From the NCBI RefSeq assembly GCF_019396345.1, contig NZ_JAHKRM010000010.1, positions 124,001 through 188,000 on the forward strand: a stretch of DNA of 64,000 nucleotides, given 5' to 3'. Under the pieces are notes generated by a model. The model saw only the letters and a list, made by a program, of their open reading frames with translations, ran no database searches and had not been told where the DNA came from. Both the position numbers and the translations under genes were made by a program. This stretch comes from Nonomuraea guangzhouensis (lineage in GTDB: Bacteria > Actinomycetota > Actinomycetes > Streptosporangiales > Streptosporangiaceae). How positions within the stretch are numbered: position 1 is the first letter of the stretch; every line of letters starts with the position of its first letter. Below are positions 36,801 through 45,067 of this stretch, piece by piece.

Positions 36801-39392
36801 GACCGGTGCCCCCGTGTTGTCATACAGGTAGTACTTGGCCAACACCGCGCCACCGGACGGCCGGTTGACCATCCCGGAAAGGATCGGCTGGGTCGGGTCG
36901 GCCATGCCGGTCTCGGTGTCGCTCGGCAGCATCGGCGCGTCCGAGGTGATCCGGTAGGCCGGGCTCTCGTTACACGAGGGCGGGACGACGCCGCTGCGGC
37001 ACGCCTTGACCACGAACTTGAAGCTGGCCGGGTTGTCCAAGGTGAAGACCTTGTCCAGCACCTGGCCCGAAGGGATGTCGTTGTGCGTGGTGGTACCGGG
37101 CACACCTACCAGCGTCCGGACTTCATCCGCCGTCAGCACCCGCTGATAGACGTGGACGTCGTCCACCGATCCGTCGAGATTCTCGGCGAGGATCCGGCCA
37201 CGGCCGATCTCGAACGGGCCGCGTGCGTTCCAGTCCAGGGAATAGGGCCGTTCGCCGGACAGTACCCCGTCCACGTACAGCCGGATCTTGTGCGCGGCCT
37301 GGTCGTACTGCGCCGCGACATGTGTCCACTCGCCGATTTTCGCCAGCCCGCTGGAGGGGACTCCTCGCTCATTGATCGTGGTCGGGTCATCCTTTGCGGT
37401 GGTCGTGAACCACCAGTGCTGGTCGACATCTGATAGCCCCGAAGTCACATAGTTCAATGCGAAAGCGGCTTGGTTGACTCCCATCTGCGAAAACACGGTC
37501 TGGTCGGTCGCGCTGCTGTTGAGCCGCACCCAGGCTGCCACGGTGAAGCTTTGGTCGGTGTTGAGGACCGGCTGGCTGGTGGCGGCCTTTCCGCCGTTGA
37601 TGAGCTTCACGGCCTGGCCGAGCTGCCCAGTGACGCGGCTGTAGCTACCGCTCAGAGTTGCGTTCCGGCCGTTGCCGGAGGAGTCGGTGGCGGAGGCGCC
37701 GGAGGCCTCATCGAACTTCCAGTAGGCCGCCTCCTGGCCCGGCAGTTGAGCGGCCGGAGGCGTCATGGTGGAGTCGTTGACCGTGACGGTGTAGTTCAGG
37801 TTGGTGGCTTCGGGGACCTTGGAGCTGTAGGACACCTTGACGTTGGTGCTGCGTGCGATGGCGTCGTTGCCGCTCATGGAGTCGATTGATTCGGCGGCGA
37901 CGGTGGGGATCTCCGGCGGGAGCACCCAGTCCACGCTTAGCTTGGGCACGTTCTGGTTGAACATCAACGGCCAGAACAGGAAGTCCTCGATGAAGTTCTT
38001 GGGGACAGGACTTTCCGAGGTCAGGCTCAGCATCAGGCCGTTGTTGGCGGCGCCCGAGGCCCACTGCTGGGTCATGCTGGTCAGGTCCCAGCTCCACACC
38101 GAGCCGGTCGTGCGCGGCAGAGCACAGGGGTCGATGGTGGACCGGCCTTCCGGCGTGGTGGTGGGCTGGTTACCCCAGAAGGTTTTGTCCGCCACCCACG
38201 GCGTGGTGATGCGTTGTGCGACGATCCCTTGAAAGGCGCTGCAGGTGGTGGCGTCCGAGCGCAGCATCAGCTGCATGGTGGATTTGACCACCTGGCGCCC
38301 GGTGATCGAGGCGGTGTCGAAGGCCATCAGTGCGCGGGTGATCCGATCGCTTCCGTCCACTTGCATTCGGCGGACGAACCCCGGTCCCGACTGGAGGCTG
38401 GGGGAACTGATCCCGACCTCCTGGCTCACCCCGAGCGTGGTCGTGGGGTCCACGGTGACGGGATACTGAGTGTCCGGGTCGGCCAGCCACGCGGTGTCCG
38501 GCTTGAGCACCAGTACGGTCGATTCGTCCTTACCCTCAACCGTCGTGTCGATCTTGGTCTGGCGACCGGGGTGCTCAGCGCTCGGCTTGTCGGTCGCCGC
38601 GTCCCACATGAGCGGCGTCGGCGCGGACGCCACCTGCTTGCCCTTGGCGGCAGTCAGCGAGAGGCCACCCGACTTGGTCGTCTTGAGGTCGAGTCCCCGG
38701 GCCTGCACCGGAATGCGGAACTCCACCGCTCCGGCCGGCCGTTCGCGTAACACGATGTCGTGCCGGAATCCGGTCGGCAGGGCGGTCACCACCAGGTCCG
38801 CCGACGGTCCGGCCGCTCCTACGTACGTGGCCACGTTGCCCTTGATCTGAGGGTGTGGCAACGCCGTCGGCCAGGACAGCCCGAACGAACGGTCCCTGCC
38901 CAGCTTCATGGTCGCGAAAGGTTGCGTGCCGCCGGTCGACAGGCGCACGCCGCCCTTCGCGCGCTTGGGACGCAGCACCCCGTTCTGCTCGACCAGAGAT
39001 GTGTCGATCCACTGCCACGAGCCGTCACCCTGCTTGAGCTGGGCCGGGCCGGAGTACGACTCCGTCGCCAGATGGCGGTCCGGGTAGGCCCACGTACGCG
39101 ACGTCTCCGTGAACGCCGCCTCCACAGGCACCGCCTCGTTGCGCCTTACGGCCTCCTCCACGGCCGCGCGTAGGGCCGCGTCCGGGTCCTCAGGGCGGGG
39201 GAACACGGTCTTCGTCGAGGCGGGAGCGCTCCCAGATGTTCCGTTCGGGCCCGGGTCGGCCATGGCCGAGGTCACTGTTCCCGCTACCAGCAGCGATGCT
39301 GCCACCGTGAGCACCGTCGCCAGAGCGATTTGCCGGGACGGTTTCCCGCCCAACCTCGTTGTACGTCGTAATTCGTTCACTAACACCCTCAA
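33801..39392 (-). CDS. Giant secreted LamG/DNRLRE/fibronectin-type protein
   Basis: A 1,863-residue exported protein. A long signal region (residues about 18-45, ending SAMADPG) leads to an N-terminal part with YPVTVDPT near residue 310 and a DNRLRE-type domain (residues about 315-490), a LamG jelly-roll (about 550-765, ending DGSVDDVHVYQRVLTADEV), a Pro-Thr linker (about 915-930), a second LamG (about 935-1135), a second DNRLRE-like domain (about 1165-1345), a fibronectin type III domain (about 1350-1445) and a 400-residue C-terminal part without known domain. This is the N-terminal architecture of actinobacterial RHS/polymorphic-toxin proteins, but RHS repeats and a toxin tip are absent. 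It is probably a surface or extracellular glycan-binding protein; its role is unknown. Confidence 0.85.
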   Translation of the reverse strand: MRVLVNELRRTTRLGGKPSRQIALATVLTVAASLLVAGTVTSAMADPGPNGTSGSAPASTKTVFPRPEDPDAALRAAVEEAVRRNEAVPVEAAFTETSRTWAYPDRHLATESYSGPAQLKQGDGSWQWIDTSLVEQNGVLRPKRAKGGVRLSTGGTQPFATMKLGRDRSFGLSWPTALPHPQIKGNVATYVGAAGPSADLVVTALPTGFRHDIVLRERPAGAVEFRIPVQARGLDLKTTKSGGLSLTAAKGKQVASAPTPLMWDAATDKPSAEHPGRQTKIDTTVEGKDESTVLVLKPDTAWLADPDTQYPVTVDPTTTLGVSQEVGISSPSLQSGPGFVRRMQVDGSDRITRALMAFDTASITGRQVVKSTMQLMLRSDATTCSAFQGIVAQRITTPWVADKTFWGNQPTTTPEGRSTIDPCALPRTTGSVWSWDLTSMTQQWASGAANNGLMLSLTSESPVPKNFIEDFLFWPLMFNQNVPKLSVDWVLPPEIPTVAAESIDSMSGNDAIARSTNVKVSYSSKVPEATNLNYTVTVNDSTMTPPAAQLPGQEAAYWKFDEASGASATDSSGNGRNATLSGSYSRVTGQLGQAVKLINGGKAATSQPVLNTDQSFTVAAWVRLNSSATDQTVFSQMGVNQAAFALNYVTSGLSDVDQHWWFTTTAKDDPTTINERGVPSSGLAKIGEWTHVAAQYDQAAHKIRLYVDGVLSGERPYSLDWNARGPFEIGRGRILAENLDGSVDDVHVYQRVLTADEVRTLVGVPGTTTHNDIPSGQVLDKVFTLDNPASFKFVVKACRSGVVPPSCNESPAYRITSDAPMLPSDTETGMADPTQPILSGMVNRPSGGAVLAKYYLYDNTGAPVGSAPLGTRTVNGGERASFQVPANTVQPGRTYKWQMVACATGPGSSNPGPGPTPNPTPTPTPTPTPTPNPNPSGLVAAYGMDAGTGTAVADKTGTNNGTSTSTSWVAGKYGQALSFNGTSSWVTINHSPSLKMTNALTLSAWVKPSAVDGYRTIMGKDNATIGDLGYGLYGSNGSTPMGLLATDDDFESVPGSGSLPVNTWSHLAVTYDGSMARLYLNGSQVGQSPATGSLLDDGGAFHIGGNTEFGEYFKGVIDEVRVYNRAQTVAELQADMNTPIVGATPSAASRSAASAVADSPALEVCTSKTAPVSFTTPGTPAPDPVEDVRHLTVGKDSFVIKTAKTDPTACNGAPCKVTDDIAMRIGGTGVDKTAAVLGFKLDELPDGAAISEGILKLGTATCTGGACPTDTVITATPLKSPVTGDSKGSDLPGDADTSGNFSLPIGDPKANIADDAFRWLLLTTNKNEIITLGEAAAAEQPSLALTYLPARPPSKVLNLRTQAGDSSAVASWGLPESNGSVAMLDGYDVEVTNSAGTVVKTLDVKDPYATIAGLTNGGAYTVKVRAKTAFGKSDWEAATVTPKAVPPPPVKDATNPCIPFLDGEQPKPKAAVEESGAQAYIDRVKAYYQTQDAVLEGRVATIWDAPGGAPQDPNTAKLSLLNAALVQYAASMERAGETRSESSVTLNDVVVRPGAGGSVHVVATVRRTWKHTSPEGGSRQSGASTRGVVEPIESTISIHVFDRCGNMTEIQAPMPKYQDSTDGYDRCAGFVDPDGSEHEVCEGSGGANAGGAGPTGPEGWSALRVCVATTCRSDIFGWNYLTKGLSFEAGGVLRWQYEDMNPGVPLVVKEWSVYTEVKPSGSFGKSKVDKLILDNLQLKVETSLTFRSPLYPPSISWPPGLGIAQSDTTGTLSYDAPTSVRRILPEPVKPFSLTCGNLFCGGFTGVKHTVKGTLNVLALCKTGATKPSDCTSRPKVISINELSGKFWWARTGWPYNYDDGARG

Positions 39393-39448
39393 TCAGGCGT
39401 GAGTTGACATGACACAAGATCAATATCCTCACCTGATCAAGCGGACAA

Positions 39449-39466
39449 GAGTGAGATAGATCACTC
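39449..39466. promoter_or_regulatory. CRP/FNR-like palindrome upstream of the giant secreted protein
   Basis: GAGTGA-GATAGA-TCACTC is a perfect 6-6-6 inverted repeat containing the CRP core GTGA-N6-TCAC, 57-74 bp upstream of the start codon at 39392. Binding of a Crp-family protein is inferred from the motif only. Confidence 0.42.
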
Positions 39467-39795
39467 AAAATTCGAACACACTATCTGTAACATCTGGAGC
39501 CCACGAACGATTGGGGCGTCCGATAAGAGCAAGATCCAGCCCTGACGAGCGACAACGCCATCGGCCCCGACGCCTCTGGCACGCCAACAGGATGGTTTCG
39601 GCCTCGCACATAGAGCGTCTCCCGCAGGGCCTGATCTTTATATTCGCCTTACAGCATCATCGCCCAACCGCCGTCGCCGCCGCCGCCAGCTGACGACACC
39701 TCAGACTTACAGCACGAGATACCTGGCCCGAACCGATCAACAGAGTGCTGCACCCACCTGCCTACGCCTTTTTACGCGACAGCTAAGATCCGCGC
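39467..39795. other. Gene-free stretch
   Basis: About 330 bp (403 bp counted from the start codon at 39392) with somewhat lower GC and no supported gene, RNA or mobile-element end on either strand. It should contain the promoters of the two divergent genes. Confidence 0.6.
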
Positions 39796-40272
39796 ATGTC
39801 CCGTTTCGAGGTGGCCACCTTGGTCCTCGCGCCACCCGCGGTCGTCTTTGATGCTTCCTTGTCGGTCGAGTTGCACGCCTCCTCCATGCGCGACTCACGC
39901 GAGCAAGCAGTCGCGGGGGTCACTTCCGGGCAGCTCTCCCTGGGCGATCAAGTCACCTGGCGAGCACGGCACTTCGGCTTCACCTGGCACCTGACCTCGA
40001 CGATCAGCGCATATAACAGCCCCTCGTACTTCGTCGACGAACAAGTGAACGGCCCATTCCGGTATTGGCGCCACGCGCACACCTTCGAATCGACACACGA
40101 CGGCGACAGCGGCATCGAGGCGACTCTGATGAAGGACATCGTCGACTTTGCCGCGCCCGCCGGCCCATTGGGCACCATCACGGACGCACTTGTCCTGCGC
40201 CGTTACATGACCAAGCTGATCCTGCTGCGCAACGCGCACATCAGGGAGGTGACCGAAACCGCCAGGCAGTGA
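39796..40272 (+). CDS. SRPBCC-family (START-like) protein
   Basis: A 158-residue protein of the SRPBCC ligand-binding fold, in the subgroup with opening FEVATLVLAPPAVVFDASL and the body motifs SGQLSLGDQVTWRARHFG, FVDEQVNGPFRYWRHAHTF and VDFAAPAGPLGTITDALVLRRYM. These proteins bind hydrophobic ligands in a deep pocket, and some act as cyclases or aromatases; this subgroup has no established function. It stands alone, next to the dead resolvase. Confidence 0.83.
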   Translation: MSRFEVATLVLAPPAVVFDASLSVELHASSMRDSREQAVAGVTSGQLSLGDQVTWRARHFGFTWHLTSTISAYNSPSYFVDEQVNGPFRYWRHAHTFESTHDGDSGIEATLMKDIVDFAAPAGPLGTITDALVLRRYMTKLILLRNAHIREVTETARQ

Positions 40273-40361
40273 CAACCCCATTGTTGTCAGCGCCGGATCC
40301 GGGGTCGGGGAACCCAGGGACAGCCGTTGGCGCCGAGAATGATCTTGGGTGAAGTGCGACG

Positions 40362-40738
40362 TCCAGCTCCGCCGACGGATGGAGCCGGGCGGGTTCGGGC
40401 AGTTGGGGTTGCTTGTCCTTGAGCTTGCCGTTCTTCTTCGCCAGGGCCATGCCCTCGCGGGTACGCATGTGCCGGAGGTTGGCCTCGAACTCGGCGACCA
40501 TGGCGAGGGTCTGCAGGAACAGCCGGCCGAACGGGTCGTTCCAGTCGTAGATGGCGGCGAGGCCGGCGCGGTTGCGGCGGGTGGTGCCGGAGAAGCCGCG
40601 GTCGATGTGGATGCGATCCTCGGGGACGCCGAGGGCCAGGAGCCGCTCGGTCTGGATGATGACGTCTTGTTCGTCGGTGGGGCAGCGGGCGTAGCCGACG
40701 CGGGTTCTGTTGACGTGCCCAAGTGTTCCGTAGAGCAC
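40362..40738 (-). pseudogene. Dead serine resolvase (Tn3/Hin type), catalytic Ser lost and core deleted
   Basis: The frame begins at GTG 40738 and shows RTRVGYARCPTDEQD, where functional enzymes have YARVSTDEQD: the catalytic Ser is Pro. It continues to DRGFSGTTRRNRAGL, then jumps directly to YDWNDPFGRLFLQTLAMVAEFEANL, having lost the roughly 45-50 residues between. After REGMALAKKNGKLKDKQPQLPEPAR it leaves homology and the DNA-binding domain is missing. Three independent defects show it is a relic. Its 5' end overlaps a res-like site. Confidence 0.8.
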
Positions 40739-40811
40739 CCCGTCCCCCTCACCGGAACAAACGCCTTGTCTCGGCTGGCGGGTGTTCCGGTGGGGGATCC
40801 CCTTACGGAAC
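40725..40811. repeat. Res-like recombination site of the relic resolvase
   Basis: Two elements are each bounded by GTTCCG and CGGAAC: 40725-40758 (34 bp) and 40784-40811 (28 bp), 25 bp apart. The second read backwards resembles the first (GTTCCGTA ... CACCGGAAC). The 28- and 34-bp sizes with inverted 6-bp half-sites are those of subsites I and II of a Tn3-type res. A third subsite was not recognised. Confidence 0.6.
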
Positions 40812-40870
40812 GGGCCCCATCCCCAAGGACAGCGCAAAGGTTTGCGAATCCTCCGTCCGGGCTGGGCTGG

Positions 40871-43800
40871 TCAGAGGTGTGCGCGGGCTGGGGCGGACCA
40901 GTGGGGGGCGTTCCAGCGGTCGGCGATGGCGGCGGCCCGGGCGAAGTGGGCGGCGGCCTCGTCGTCGCGGCCGAGCAGCAGCGCCAGCTCGCCGAGCGTG
41001 TGGGCGGCCGGGCGCACGGCCAGCGACAGGCTGGTGGCGCCGGCCGGAGGGCCGTCGCGATGAGGGAGCAGGGCCGCGTAGCACTCCTCAGCGGCGCCGG
41101 TGTCGTTCAGTGCGATGACGGCCATGGCGCGCAGGGTGGTCAGGAAGGTGAAGAAGAAGTCGGGCCGGATCGGGCTCGGTGACGTGCGGGCCCGGCGTGC
41201 CTCGTCGCTGCGGCCGGCGGCGTGGAGGGCGAGCGCGAGCAGGTCGGCGACCATCGGGCCGAGCGCCTCGTGGAGAGCGCGCACGTCGTCCAGGTGGTCG
41301 CCGAGCGTGCCGTCGTTCAGCCAGATCGTCGCCAGCGCGAGGCCGACGAAGCCGGCGTGCACCGTTCCGGCGCGCTCCATGCGTTCGGTGGCCTCGACGT
41401 AGAGGCGCTCGGCGTCGGCGAACCGGCCCTCGATGAGCACCAGGGTCGCCAGCGTGATCTCGACGGTGCCGATCGCCTCCGGCATCCGGTAGGCGCGGGC
41501 GAGGTCGAGCGCCTCCCCAGTCACGCGGCGCATCGTCTCCGGGTCGTTGGCCGCAGCGGCGTTCGCGGCCTGGCTGATCAGCCCGGTCACGCGGTAGACG
41601 GGCAGGTCGTGCTCGACGCCGATCTCCACCAGCTCGCGGGAGTAATCCTCCCGCTCGGGGTCGTTGGCGAGGACCAGGAGCGCCGCGGCCCGGAGGCGGG
41701 GATCGGTGGCGAGGTCGAGGGCTTCCCGCGCCGCTGTCATGACCGTCGGATCGTCCTCGCCCACCAGCTCGTTGGCGTACGTGATGAGGAGGCGGGAGCG
41801 CACGTCGGGGGCGAGATCGGTCCGCTTGAGCAGGCGGCTGAGGCGGCCGACGATGGGGCGGTCGACCGTGCCGTACGTACGGGTCTGCCAGGGGGTGGGC
41901 TCGGTCCAGGCGGTGAACGCGGCGATCATCAGGTCGTCGCGGCCGATCGACTCGGCGTACTCCACGGCCCGCTCGCGCGTGTCCCTGGCCGCGGCGACGG
42001 CCCCGGCCCTGATCTGCGCCCGGAGCAGCCTGCCGAGCAGGCCGACGCGCTCGTCCGGTTCGCTGGAGTTGGCGACCGCGTCGGTGAGGAGGGCAGCCGC
42101 CACGTCGTGGGCGTAGCGCGCCTCGGCCAGCTCGGCGGCACGCACGCAATAGCCGACGGCCTTCGGCGATCCCGCTCGCGCATAGTGATGGGCGAGCGCC
42201 GCGACGTCGCCCGTGCCCTCCAGGGCGGCGGCGATCCGGGCGTGCATCCTCGCGGCCCGCAACCGGCTGACGTCGGCGACCAGCGTGTCCCTGACCAGCG
42301 CGTGAACGAACCGGACGCGCCCCGGCCCCGGCTCGTCGAGCAACCCGGCGATGACGCCCGCGTCCAGCGCGTCCAGCACGCCGTCCCCGTCGGAGTCGGC
42401 GGCCCGCACGAGCACGTCCACCGAACTTTCCCGGCCGGCTACCGCCGCCAGCCGCAGGACGGACACGCCGCTCTCGGGGAGCCTTGCCAGCCGGCGCCGC
42501 AGCACGTCCCGTACGCCCTCGGGGACCTCGGACAGCGCGACCAGCGCACCCTCGCCGTTCAGCAGCCGCGCGCTCTCCCGCACGTAGAACGGGTTGCCGC
42601 CGGTGCGCTCGGCGATCCCCGCCACCGTCGCGTCGTCGGCCTCGCTTTCGGACCGTACGAGCTCGGCCACCGCCGCGCCGTCGAGCCCGGGCAGCGCGAT
42701 CCGGAGCGGCGCGGTGCGGGCGAGCGCACCCAGCGTCTCGGTGAGGTGCTCGCTCTCGTCCGGGCGGTACGCCGCGACGACCAGGATCGGGGCCCGCACG
42801 CCGACGCCGCCGCCGAGCAGCCCCAGCGTGGTCGTGTCCGCCCAGTGCAGGTCGTCCAGCACGACGGCGACCGGCCGTTCCGTGGCGGCCGCCGCGAGCC
42901 AGCCCCACACGGCCCGGCGCAGCCGGAACCGCCCGGCGGCGGCGTCGCTGTCCACCGGCGTGGAGTCGGAGAGCAGCGGCGCCAGGTCTTCCGCGAACTC
43001 CCCCGGAGGAACGGTCGCGGCGACGGCCCGCAGCGCCTCGACCCACGCCCACGCGGGCGGCGCGCCGTCGATCTCCGGACAACGGCCGGCGGCGATGAGC
43101 CAGCCGTCGCGCTCCAACTGCGCGCCGAGGTGCTCCAAGAGCGTCGACTTGCCCAGCCCCGCTTCCCCAGTGACAAGAGCGACGCGCGCCCCATCGGCGG
43201 CAGCCTCGCCGGCGGCCGAGACCAGCGCGGCAAGCTCGCCCTCCCGCCCCACGAAAGAGGCAGCGCGATGCAGGGTCGCGTCGCGCGAGGCCGCGCGATG
43301 CAGGGTCGCGTCGCGCGAGGCCACGCGGTACGGAGACGCGTCGCGCGAGGCCACGCGGTACGGAGACGCGTCGCGCGAGGCCGCGCGGTACGGAGACGCG
43401 TCGTGCGAGGCCACGCGGTGCGGGGACGCGTCGTGCGGGCGCGCATCGTGCGAGGGCGTGGCGTGTGAGGGTTTGGTGGCCGGGGGTGGGGGGATGGCCG
43501 TGCGGAGGATGTCGATGCGCTGGGCGAGGATCGCCTCTTCCAGGGCGACCAGGTCGGGGCCGGGGTCGAGACCGAGTTCGTCGGCGAAGATGGCGCGGGC
43601 GCGGCGGAGCGTCGCCAGGGCCTCGGCCTGGCGGGCGCTGCTCCACAGCGCCAGGGCGTGAAGGCGCCAGCCCTCTTCGCGCAGGGGTTCGTCGCGGGTG
43701 AGGCGCTCGGCCTCGGGGACCACCGAGGCGGGGTCGCCCGTCCGCAGGGCCGCCGCGACATGGAGCTCGCGGGCGACCAGGCGCAGCTCGCTCAGGCGGG

Positions 43801-44260
43801 CGGTCTCGGCGGCGGCCCACGGCTCGTCGGCGACCTCGGCGAACGCGGGTCCCTGCCATAGGCCCAGTGCCTCGCCCAGCCGGGCGCGGGCGGCCTGAGG
43901 CTCGGTGAACGTGCGGGCCTCGTCGAGCAGGTCCTCGAAACGCCACGCGTCCACCGACTCAGGTGGCAGCCGCAGCGCGTAGCCGGGGGAGGCGCTCATC
44001 AGGAGGCGGGCCGGGGTTCGGGGCGGGCGGCCGGGCTCCAGCAGCCGGCGCAGGTTGGAGACGTACGCCTGCAGGGAGGCCAGCGCACGGGATGGCGGCT
44101 CGCCGCGCCAGAGGTCCTCAATCATCCGGTCGACCGACACGACCTGTCCGCGCGCCGCGACCAGGAGGGCCAGGACGCCGCGCTGCCGCGGCCCGCCCAG
44201 GGGGACGGACTCACCGTTGACCTCGGCGCCGAAAGAGCCCAAAACCCGGATCAAGACCAT
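40871..44260 (-). CDS. SARP-family regulator with AAA ATPase and TPR-like domains
   Basis: A 1,129-residue regulator built like a large AfsR relative. Residues 1-95 form an OmpR-type winged helix (LGSFGAEVNGESVPLGGPRQRGVLALL ... ), about 100-245 the bacterial transcriptional activation domain, about 340-640 an AAA/STAND ATPase with Walker A GEAGLGKST near residue 365 and Walker B AVVLDDLHWAD, and the rest helical repeats. A linker of six 10-residue repeats (type ASRDASPYRV) sits between activation domain and ATPase. SARPs activate secondary-metabolite or stress operons by binding 11-bp-spaced repeats, and such repeats lie just upstream of this gene. The ATG at 44260 was chosen; 44272 is possible. 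It is divergent from the hemerythrin operon. Confidence 0.9.
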   Translation of the reverse strand: MVLIRVLGSFGAEVNGESVPLGGPRQRGVLALLVAARGQVVSVDRMIEDLWRGEPPSRALASLQAYVSNLRRLLEPGRPPRTPARLLMSASPGYALRLPPESVDAWRFEDLLDEARTFTEPQAARARLGEALGLWQGPAFAEVADEPWAAAETARLSELRLVARELHVAAALRTGDPASVVPEAERLTRDEPLREEGWRLHALALWSSARQAEALATLRRARAIFADELGLDPGPDLVALEEAILAQRIDILRTAIPPPPATKPSHATPSHDARPHDASPHRVASHDASPYRAASRDASPYRVASRDASPYRVASRDATLHRAASRDATLHRAASFVGREGELAALVSAAGEAAADGARVALVTGEAGLGKSTLLEHLGAQLERDGWLIAAGRCPEIDGAPPAWAWVEALRAVAATVPPGEFAEDLAPLLSDSTPVDSDAAAGRFRLRRAVWGWLAAAATERPVAVVLDDLHWADTTTLGLLGGGVGVRAPILVVAAYRPDESEHLTETLGALARTAPLRIALPGLDGAAVAELVRSESEADDATVAGIAERTGGNPFYVRESARLLNGEGALVALSEVPEGVRDVLRRRLARLPESGVSVLRLAAVAGRESSVDVLVRAADSDGDGVLDALDAGVIAGLLDEPGPGRVRFVHALVRDTLVADVSRLRAARMHARIAAALEGTGDVAALAHHYARAGSPKAVGYCVRAAELAEARYAHDVAAALLTDAVANSSEPDERVGLLGRLLRAQIRAGAVAAARDTRERAVEYAESIGRDDLMIAAFTAWTEPTPWQTRTYGTVDRPIVGRLSRLLKRTDLAPDVRSRLLITYANELVGEDDPTVMTAAREALDLATDPRLRAAALLVLANDPEREDYSRELVEIGVEHDLPVYRVTGLISQAANAAAANDPETMRRVTGEALDLARAYRMPEAIGTVEITLATLVLIEGRFADAERLYVEATERMERAGTVHAGFVGLALATIWLNDGTLGDHLDDVRALHEALGPMVADLLALALHAAGRSDEARRARTSPSPIRPDFFFTFLTTLRAMAVIALNDTGAAEECYAALLPHRDGPPAGATSLSLAVRPAAHTLGELALLLGRDDEAAAHFARAAAIADRWNAPHWSAPARAHL
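43261..43440. repeat. 30-bp minisatellite inside the SARP gene
   Basis: Six tandem 30-bp units in exact register, each containing GCGTCG(C/T)GCGAGG near the end; two units carry GATGCAGGG and four carry GGTACGGAG or a near variant. The period keeps the reading frame and encodes the linker before the ATPase domain. Confidence 0.92.
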
Positions 44261-44287
44261 GACGCGGAACATCCTACGGGCGCGGGT

Positions 44288-44316
44288 GTTCCAAATCGGT
44301 TCCAAGTGCCTTCCAA
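44288..44316. promoter_or_regulatory. Three 11-bp-spaced heptamers, candidate SARP boxes
   Basis: GTTCCAA at 44288, GTTCCAA at 44299 and CTTCCAA at 44310 are direct repeats exactly 11 bp apart in the 106-bp gap between the divergent SARP and hemerythrin genes. Heptamers with 4-bp spacers are the known recognition pattern of SARP/OmpR-fold activators. Confidence 0.7.
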
Positions 44317-44366
44317 ACGCCCGGGAGCAGCCTAAACACGTCGAACCGATGAAGGGCAGGAACGAA

Positions 44367-45008
44367 ATGAGCGTCAACACCCAGGACATGGAGATCGTCC
44401 ACCGCGCCTTCCGTCGCGAGTCGCGGCTGCTGATAGAGCTCGTCGCGGCGGTCGCCCCGGGTGACACCGCTCGCGCCAAGGTGATCGCCGACCACTTCCG
44501 CGACTACCGGCTGGGACTGAAGAACCACCACGAGGGCGAGGACGAGCTGCTGTGGCCGCCGCTGCTGTCCCGGGTCGATCTGGAGGCCGACATCGTGCTG
44601 CGCATGGAGGCCCAGCACGAGCGCGTCGCGGCCACGCTGACCAGGCTGGACGCGGCGGTCCCCGCGTGGGAGGCCGCCGCCGGGGCGGACGAGCGCGACA
44701 CGCTCGTGGCCGCCCTGGCCGACCACCGGGCCGTGCTTCTCGAGCACCTCGACGACGAGGAGGCCACTCTCCTTCCGCTCGCGGCCGAGCACATCACCGA
44801 AAAGGAATGGGCCTCCCTGGGCGACCACCTGGTGGCCAACACGCCCAAGTTCACCCTGCTCACCCTCTTCGGCCTCGTCCTGGAGGATGCGAACCCGGCC
44901 GAGCGCGCCACGCTCCTGTCCGCCCTTCCCGCCCCGGTACGCGGCATCTGGCACATCATCGGCCGCCCCAGCTACGCCCGCCACATCAGCCGCGTCCGCG
45001 CCGCCTGA
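44367..45008 (+). CDS. Hemerythrin-like (HHE) domain protein
   Basis: A 213-residue cytoplasmic protein with a four-helix HHE domain in the first 160 residues. The His/Glu pattern for a di-iron site is visible (HRAFRRESR, LKNHHEGEDELLWP, MEAQHERV, LLEHLDDEEATLLPL). Such proteins bind oxygen, nitric oxide or iron, or sense redox state. The ATG at 44367 has AGGA six bases upstream; an in-frame ATG 18 bp earlier is less well placed. It is the first gene of a three-gene operon with DUF4267 and FAD oxidoreductase genes, and SARP-like boxes lie 50-80 bp upstream. Confidence 0.88.
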   Translation: MSVNTQDMEIVHRAFRRESRLLIELVAAVAPGDTARAKVIADHFRDYRLGLKNHHEGEDELLWPPLLSRVDLEADIVLRMEAQHERVAATLTRLDAAVPAWEAAAGADERDTLVAALADHRAVLLEHLDDEEATLLPLAAEHITEKEWASLGDHLVANTPKFTLLTLFGLVLEDANPAERATLLSALPAPVRGIWHIIGRPSYARHISRVRAA

Positions 45009-45067
45009 CCAGCCCCACACGACTCCCAAGCCCACCAAGCTCACCAAGACTCGCAAGGAGAAGAACC

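Noticed and set aside
40270..40289. Inverted repeat TGACAAC / GTTGTCA at the end of the SRPBCC gene as a transposon end
   Set aside because: It includes the stop codon, has no second copy at the other side of the resolvase relic, and is short enough to be a weak terminator or chance.
41088..43946. Long open frames overlapping the SARP gene in other frames
   Set aside because: They are Arg/Pro/Gly-rich with no recognisable domain, while the SARP frame has clear domains and motifs throughout.
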